Assembly (NCBI RefSeq): GCF_025766255.1
Contig: NW_026516710.1
Span: forward strand, 124,001-188,000
Direction of reading: 5' to 3'
DNA: 64,000 nt
DNA from: Zychaea mexicana
Lineage: Eukaryota; Mucoromycota; Mucoromycetes; Mucorales; Lichtheimiaceae
The translations under genes were made by a program, and so were the position numbers. Below, piece by piece: positions 57,500 to 64,000 of the stretch (its first letter is position 1; each line of letters begins with the position of its first letter). Under the pieces are notes generated by a model, which saw nothing but the letters and a program-made list of their open reading frames with translations, ran no database searches and was not told the origin of the DNA.

Positions 57500-59135
57500 T
57501 AGTAGTAGTAGTAGTAGTCCTACATTTCCATTCTATGAAGCCTCGTCTATGAGAAAACATGTCGAGCTCCAACCCCGTGCCTTCATGATAGTCTAGTCCA
57601 TAGTCGCACTTTAGCTTTTTCAAGTCACCACTAACATTACGGCCAGCTTCTAGGACCTTAGACGACTTTAGAAGAGTTTCGATAGAAGGAGGAATATTAT
57701 TATACTGGTGGATTGGCAGGATAAAGACGTGGCTCTAAACCACAAGTTATTTTGTTGTCGTGAAGCTGTAACTTGATATAACGATAGTGTAACAGAAAAG
57801 AACCAATACCTTGTATGCTAACTGTAATATTGCCACTTTGCCAGGGAAAGCATGTCGACTGAAGTTCTATTCGCAATCCAAACCAATCACAATCGTTTGG
57901 GGTTCAATATCACAAAAGATGATGTTCATAATTCTTTCTTCAGTTTCGGTTTCATTGCGTATGTAGTGCGTGGTAATAAAGGTTGGTAGGTGTAATATTT
58001 GATTGTCGCGGGTAGATTCAGTTAAAGTCAAACTGCTAATCTTGGGACCGTTCTTCAATGAGCTGATATTATCAAGTAGGAACGCCTTGTCTCCCCGGAC
58101 GTTGTCGTTGTCAGTAAAAAATAGCTTCGGTGGTTTATACCCGTACATGTCGTATGTTTTCATCATCTCCTGAAAAGGCGTCTGTAAATGCGAAATGACT
58201 TGGTGTGGACTAGCAATTGCATTCGTATCTCCTCATACTAATTACATATAGTATATAGAGGGCCAAAAGTCGGTGCATCACCCATTTTTGTAACTTTCTG
58301 TAAACGCTTGAATGTGTGGTCTCCCTTGAATATCTCTCCATCAATTATAACCATCTGTTTATCCACAATTGGCCGAAGAGCATCCATGATAGCATTGTAT
58401 ATGAGTGTAAAGTATGGTATAGAAGGAACGTATCCAGCGTTTCCTTGAGGATCCTTGATTGTCGAGAACCCAGGGTAGCTTCTGATGCAATTTTCGGTCT
58501 CCTTGTAAGCTGGGTTCGTTCGACGATGTATTTGATATAGGGTGTATATGATATGCGGTCGTATATGACGTTTGAGGTGCAGTTCCTGTAGCAATTCTTG
58601 CAAAGTTTGCAACTCCCATACCGTGCTGCATACATGGTCATAAAATGTCAATGAGATCTTTAGAGATAGCACACCGGTAGGAAAAAATGGCGGGAAATTC
58701 TGCTGCTAGTTCGTCGGGCAGCTGTTTCAAGATTTTTCGTCGTGTGCACCCAATGAGGCATGACAGGTTTTGCATTCATATCGTCTTGACATAATATAAA
58801 AGCATATTTCAAACGCATAATTTACTGTTAAAAGCTTGTCATATTTGTTGCTGCTAACAATACATACCTGTTCATATCTACCACTCGACGTGCATTAGGA
58901 TCCTTGTAGAAGCCTTTATCTTCAAGTTTGCTTCTTTTTTTAAAGGTATTTTCGTCCGCCTCTTTGTAGCACCTCGGATCGCGGCAGTACAATCGATCGA
59001 CCAATAAATGAGGGAACCATAAAAATATACGAGGAAAATACAATGGCTTGGGATTTAATATACTTTCGTCTCGTAATGCAAAATAAAACGAGCACGCATC
59101 GGCGGGAGTGGATCCTTGACAAGATTGTACCTCCC
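57500..59135 (-). pseudogene. N-terminal half of a DUF6729 / 3'-5' exonuclease-type protein, decayed
   Basis: Reading minus from 59130, the blocks follow DUF6729-exonuclease proteins as I know them. First comes PLYFPRIFLWFPHLLVDRLY with Cys pairs and NARRVVDMNRYVLLAA (to about 58850). Next come RRYECKTC and FFPTGVLSLKIS (about 58650-58780), YDHVCSTVWELQTLQELLQE, VIIDGEIFKGDHTFKRLQKV (about 58310), and PKLFFTDNDNVRGDKAFL (about 58090). Last are IVIGLDCE followed by TAG where Trp is expected (57880), PGKVAILQLAYK (57830), and VLEAGRNVSGDLKKL (about 57640), the second acidic block of an exonuclease fold. Frame breaks near 58690-58770 and 58200-58260 add to the stop. The C-terminal half is missing. 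A (TAG)n run lies at 57500-57520. Confidence 0.65.
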
Positions 59136-61290
59136 TGGAAAGGCACCGACACCGCGAACAACTCCAGAGGAAAAAGCAAGGCTCGAACCTCAAAGACAAG
59201 TCACTGAAGAAATGATTGACAAAAACGTTTCGACAGGTACAACGTTCTCCTGGCAACATGTCAACTACCCGGTACCCATTATAGGCGGGTCGTTCCAAAT
59301 CCTGAACGACGTTTTTGGTATCGTCAAACCGGTCCATTTGACTGCCTTGATGGGCTCCTCGGGTGCCGGAAAAACAACCCTCTTGGATGTTCTTGCTCGT
59401 CGCAAGACAATCGGCATAGTCGAAGGCCGTACCTCTTGAACAATGAAGTGCTTCTGAACGATATTGAGCGAATCACCGGCTACGTCGAGCAGATGGATCA
59501 GCACCAGCCGGCTGACACTGTTCCTGAAGCCATGCAGTTCTCAGCTTACATGCGTCAGGATGCCAGTATACCAAAGAGGGAAAAGAATGTCTATGTCGAG
59601 CAAATCATTCAATTGTTGGAGATGAAGGACATCGCCGATGCCCAAGTCGGTGATGTTGCCACTGGTTTTGGAATCTCTATGGAGGAACGCAAGCGACTAA
59701 CGATTGCCGTGGAACTGGTTGCTAAACCCAAGCTAGTATTTTCGGACGAGCCTACTTCTAATTTGGTTGCTCAGAGCTCGTACAACATTGTACGATTTTT
59801 ACGCAAGCTCGCTAATGCTGGATGGCCTGTTTCGTGTACTATTCATCAGCCGTCCGCTATATTGTTCGAGTGTTTTGATCATCTCCATTTGCTGGTCCAC
59901 GGAGCTCGCACTGCTTATTACGGTGAGATTGGCAAGGGTGCAGAGACAGTTATTGGTTACTTGGAGTCGAGCGGTGGGCCATCCTATGTGCCCGACACAA
60001 ACCGGGCCGAGTACATTCTCGATGTAGTCGCTTCTTCTTCCTCCTTCGGTGACATCTGCTCCACAAGAAATTGGGCTGATTTCTGGTCGAACTCGCCAAA
60101 TGCCAAGGCACTTAATGACGAGTTAGAGACTATCCATAACAATGCTGATACAAACCCGTCCCGCAAGGCACTTACATATGCTGCATCCGTTTGGACTCAA
60201 GTGTACCTGGTATTAAAACGCATGAGCTTGGTATATTGGCGTTCGTCTAGTTACAAAGTAGGCCGATACATTACCATTGCGGGCATTTCGCTTTTCCTTA
60301 GTTTTACCTTTTTTAAATCACTGTCGTTTGTGGATATTCAAAACCGAGTTTTCCTCTTCTTTGGCGCAATGACATTGGTATATATGATGGTATTTAATAT
60401 AACACGAACAGATCTACGAGATACTTTAAAACCATCAATTGCTGATCTTCCATTATCCTGTTCTATCACATAGGTTACCATGGGTCAGCCTAAGCTCGTG
60501 AGTGAGAAAATTTATTTCAGAAGAGAGCACGCCAGTCGATACTACGGAGTTGCACCATATGCCATATCAGCCATTGTTGTTGAGACTCCTTACATATGCT
60601 TACTCTGTTTACTGTACATGGGTGGAATTTACTGGACTACTGGACTGGTTTAGACTGCCGAACAATTCTGGTACTACTATCTTATGGTGGTCCTATATAT
60701 ATTCTGGGGTGTTTTGCTCGGATTTATTCTCGGTGGCCTCACAGAGAGTCTGTGAATCGCTGCGATTCTTACTCTGTTGGTACTTACGACAGTAATTACT
60801 TTTGCTGGTGTCGTTCAAACGCAATTTTCGCCTCCTCGTTTCTGGAGCGCCTGGATGTACTGGCTTGGTAAGCTTGGTCTATATACTTCCTGTTGGCTTC
60901 TTGCTTCTAAGGACAAATTCCGTTTATATGTATAGTACCGATCCACTATGTGATGGAAGGATTCATTGTCAAAGAGTTGCAAACACTCCCAGTTGTTCCT
61001 AACGACAACGACTTCTTCCAATTCACCCCGCCGACAAACCAAACATCCGACGAATATATGGAGAGATTCTTTGCAACATCTGGTAGCAAGGCTATCTTAT
61101 TAATCCAAGCAATACCGAGCTAAGTGAACACAGCATGTATTCTACCGCAAAGGAGTACTATAACAAGATCTATGGCTGGGACGAGTCGCACAAGTGGCAG
61201 AACATCGGTATCGTCTGTATCTATTGCATCTTTAACGTTATTGTATTCGCTACCCTTATCTACCGGCGACGGAAAGCTAGACGATAAACA
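59120..61290 (+). pseudogene. PDR/CDR-type ABC transporter, C-terminal half, decayed
   Basis: The stretch begins in the linker ([19 protein letters not shown]) before the second nucleotide-binding domain. Walker A is intact in [19 protein letters not shown]. After a frame shift at about 59430 come VEQMDQHQPADTVPEAMQFS, a signature-like GFGISMEERKRLTI, and SDEPTSNLVAQSSYN, where the usual GLDA D-loop is altered. H-loop block SCTIHQPSA follows. The second membrane domain (REHASRYYGVAPYAISAI, LLYMGGIYWTTGL) is split by stops near 60655 and frame changes near 60740-60790, and the C-terminus has HYVMEGFIVKEL and DESHKWQNIGIVCIYCIFNV. Full-length pleiotropic drug exporters are about 1400-1500 residues, so the first half is gone. 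It abuts the exonuclease remnant directly. Confidence 0.85.
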
Positions 61291-61686
61291 TATACATAGA
61301 GTAGCTCTGTCTGAAATCTACTATAATCACCATTATGCTTCTTTTTGACCATTTTCCAATTACTGTATGTTTCCGTATGTTTATGTATGTAGATTAACAG
61401 CAAAAGTTCCCTGCGTCTTTTTAAAGTGCTAGCAAATAGCTAATTACTGGTCGTTTTCCTTTTACTGCTAATTTATAAATCCACGGCATAACATGATGGG
61501 CATAGCAGAATGTATTGTTACCTTCTCGTTTGTCTCCTTTAAATCTACTGTATATGTGCGTAACCTGCATGAAAAAAAAATCATTTATGGCAAGTTCCTT
61601 AATTGGGGATTTCCATGACAATTAAATTCGTTTTTTTTTCGTGACCAGCTCCTCAGGCTCACAACAAAAAAGGGTCCCCGCAAAGA
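61291..61686. promoter_or_regulatory. Intergenic region upstream of STE14
   Basis: No gene is supported. It includes poly-T/poly-A runs and the probable promoter and leader of the methyltransferase gene. Confidence 0.4.
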
Positions 61687-62865
61687 ATGTCTGATGCACA
61701 TCACTCCATGGACAGCGACAACAGTAGCGACATAGATGAGAATGAGCTCGAGCGCCGTATTGAAGAACGGGTTCGGTATCGACAAGTATATAATGGCAGC
61801 GCCAGCAGCATCAAACTAGTACGACCATCGTCCTCTTCGAGCAACCTTGCCAACAATGACGAGTTCCAACGCTTAAGGCAGCAACGCACCATCCTGCGTT
61901 ACAACAATGCTAAATTATTCGATGGGTCGAATTCGCCTCAAAACATCTCTACCTATGGCTTTTTGCTCGGCATTGTTTGCGGTGGTGGTTTGGTGTTTGC
62001 CATGTTATGCGAACCGAAGTGGGAGATTCCACAGTTTGGATTGTTTTTAGCGGCGCTCGCTTTGTTCCACTTTTTAGAATATTTGGCTACAGCTTTATTT
62101 AATCCTGATACTCTGACACTTGATTGTAAGTCCTCACTCTGTTTTTATGTATGATAAGCCTTTTGATGATGCAAGGGAGGATGGCGTCACAAAGAGAAAG
62201 TAACTAGGAGTGAAATACTGAATAGTTTTTCCATAGCGTATCTGATCAACCACAGTGCACATTATCATGCAGCGCATGCAGCAGCTTTCTTGGAATTTGT
62301 TATTGAGTACTATTTTTTGCCGTCCTGGAAATCGTTTAGTCTGATTAATTATCTTGGTAAGCGGTCATCCATGTCTATTCTGATTCTAGAGAGGTGCTAA
62401 ATGATCCTGCATGAAATGCATACACTTATATAGGTCTTGTTCTTGTCACTGTTGGACAATCGTGTCGTACTATTGCCATGTTTTCGGCTCGACATAACTT
62501 TTCGCACCATATTGCCGACTCAAAGGACGAAGACCATGTTCTTGTAACCCACGGTATCTACAGGTACGTAATCCCACTTTGAATAGGGATGAATAGGTTG
62601 TCGCGTACAATGAAAGGAGCTCATTTTTCACACTATATCCCTTAGCATTATGCGCCATCCATCGTATTTTGGCTTTTTTTGGTGGGCCATTGGTATCCAA
62701 TTCTTGCTATTGAATCCGATTTGTCTTGGACTATTTGTCTACTGGTTGCATCGATTTTTTGATGAGCGGATTGCTTATGAGGAATATACCTTGCTTCGAT
62801 TCTTTGGTGATCAGTGGACAAACTACAAGGCAAAGACGCCAACATGGATGCCACTTATCCCATAA
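61687..62865 (+). CDS. STE14: Protein-S-isoprenylcysteine O-methyltransferase (ICMT/Ste14)
   Basis: This ER membrane enzyme methylates the C-terminal prenylcysteine of CaaX proteins such as Ras and fungal pheromones, using S-adenosylmethionine. Four exons (61687-62125, 62237-62356, 62434-62563, 62646-62865) total 909 nt and encode 302 residues. An extra N-terminal region of about 80 residues, acidic and Ser-rich, precedes the membrane core. Hydrophobic segments include STYGFLLGIVCGGGLVFAML and GLFLAALALFHFLEYLATAL. The conserved C-terminal block is intact: HGIYSIMRHPSYFGFFWWAIG, LLNPICL, and FFDERIAYEEYTLLRFFGDQ followed by Trp, with the RHP and EE residues of the cofactor and substrate site. 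The protein is longer than yeast Ste14 (239) because of the N-terminal extension. The gene looks functional. Confidence 0.93.
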
Positions 62866-63885
62866 GTTTGTTACACACACACACTACACTCTATCTTTCT
62901 TCTCTCTCTCCACATCAATCCACCCATCCATCCATCCTTTGAAACCAAATGTAGACGTATTCATCACATTCTTTACACCGTAAAAAAAGCATTTGCATTT
63001 TCATCACCCAGAGCATTATTTCAAAGTTATAATGGCCGCTTGTGAACTTTATACAGTGCGATATATTGGTAGCAGTTATCTTGTATGGTTTGCATGGTCA
63101 TCGACTCAAGCACCGATGTCTCGTCCTGATCTGCTCGTATAGTCCATCTTTGTTCTGTATCCATGTTATAAGGCTACATCTGTGAGGCTGTATCTGAGCT
63201 CTGTAGAGTGGGCTGCTTCTTAACATGACGCTATATTGAAAGCAAATGAATAATAGATCGCATGCAGAAAATTGAGCTTTATTAAGTATAGAGAATACAA
63301 AGAAATTCTGTCGTGGGGTTTGCTGCATAACAAAATTCGCAAATAGCTCACTGCACGATAGCTATATAAAGCATTCTGCTTTCTGTACTACTTTGCTAGG
63401 GAGCGCCGAGACCCAGAAACAAGCCCAAGTTGCCATAGCAGGATTCTTTTAATTCTTCCACCAGCTAGCCACCACTTCTTGATTATGACGACTCCATCTT
63501 GAATCTTACAAAAATAATATGGGATAACAGAAGTACCAACAATTGACATGTCAGCAGCCTCATTTGCTTACTCTTCTCTACTGTAGCTTAAACCAAAAAT
63601 GGCAATTTTTTCCCGATGACCCGCTGACAGTTAAATTCGGGCCGACAGACCAGAGCATATAAAACCGTACATGGTGTATGACGGATAAAAAATTTGTTGC
63701 CTTGGTTTCTGTTCCCTTTTCAAGGGTTGTTCTTCTTTCTTTTTTCCTTCTTTTAAAACATCAAGCCTCTCATTTCCGGCGGAGCTTTTCATACATATTT
63801 TTCCTTCTCTTGTTTCTTTTCACAAGTGCCTATATACATACATATACATACCTTCAGTATCGCATAAACGACAGCCTAGAGAGAA
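62866..63885. other. Intergenic region
   Basis: About 1 kb without a recognised gene. It contains a short CA-rich and TC-rich run after the STE14 stop and a pyrimidine-rich stretch (63690-63830) that probably belongs to the promoter of the next gene. Confidence 0.4.
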
Positions 63886-64000
63886 ATGAGGGAAATGATG
63901 GATATCGATGACTCTGGTATCTGTCCTGTAACCGACGAAAAAAAGGCAATACGGGCACTCGGTTCCCCATGGCGGCGACTGGTGCCACGACTCGCACTGT
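63886..64000 (+). CDS. Start of an unidentified gene (truncated by window end)
   Basis: An open frame from the ATG at 63886 reads MREMMDIDDSGICPVTDEKK and continues with RALGSPWRRLVPRLAL to the window edge. A second possible start is the ATG at 63895. The pyrimidine-rich upstream region supports a real promoter. The product is not recognisable from 38 residues. Confidence 0.45.
   Translation, partial: MREMMDIDDSGICPVTDEKKAIRALGSPWRRLVPRLAL

Overview
The window reads as nuclear DNA of a filamentous, early-diverging fungus, most likely Mucoromycota. Genes are broken by many short introns with GTAAGT/GTATGT-type donors and TAG/CAG acceptors, host genes are typical fungal housekeeping genes, and the repeats include Mutator-like, hAT, Merlin, Crypton/Ndc10-like and DDE_4-chromodomain elements. 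The species cannot be named from the sequence.

Layout. Bases 1-6635 are compact and ordinary: the 3' part of an ABHD13/Bem46-like hydrolase, a 10-exon Sac1 phosphoinositide phosphatase, and DPH6 (diphthine-ammonia ligase) divergent from a membrane-anchored cysteine synthase with a 12-nt microexon. Bases 7058-9190 hold the decayed C-terminal half of a DUF6729/3'-5' exonuclease-type protein. A Mei2-like RNA-binding protein gene starts at 10376. It carries frame breaks and its introns have been invaded twice: by an AT-rich repeat block (12036-15830) and by a family of near-palindromic elements.

Bases 16337-30975 form an array of three 3.7-4.0 kb elements (E1, E2, E3) with TA target duplications, 1.3 kb inverted arms and arrays of 21-bp repeats, separated by two 1592-bp spacers. 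The spacers contain the last Mei2 exon, a small Cys/His-motif gene remnant and the 3' half of a DDE_4-chromodomain transposase. The 5' half of that transposase lies beyond E3 (30976-32104). Flanks imply two original insertions followed by unequal recombination, with E2 as the hybrid.

Bases 32300-57160 are a tandem segmental duplication, R-hAT-X-R-hAT-X-R. R copy a was hit by an intact Merlin element and a 395-bp MITE. hAT copy a was hit by a 6620-bp Mutator-like element, and hAT copy b by a 2210-bp DDE_4-chromodomain element. Each hAT copy is the empty site for the other's insertion, and removing the insertions leaves 3990 and 3991 bp.

The most unusual object is the 6620-bp Mutator-like element at 39586-46205. 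Inside one pair of terminal inverted repeats, with a 9-bp target duplication, it holds two convergent and apparently intact genes: a SWIM-finger Mutator transposase and a 689-aa tyrosine recombinase of the Crypton/Ndc10-GCR1 type that keeps R-HxxR-Y. Bases 57500-59135 are the decayed N-terminal half of a DUF6729/exonuclease protein, followed by a decayed PDR-type ABC transporter. The window ends with an intact STE14-type isoprenylcysteine methyltransferase and the start of an unidentified gene. Family assignments come from motif recognition by eye; no database search was run.
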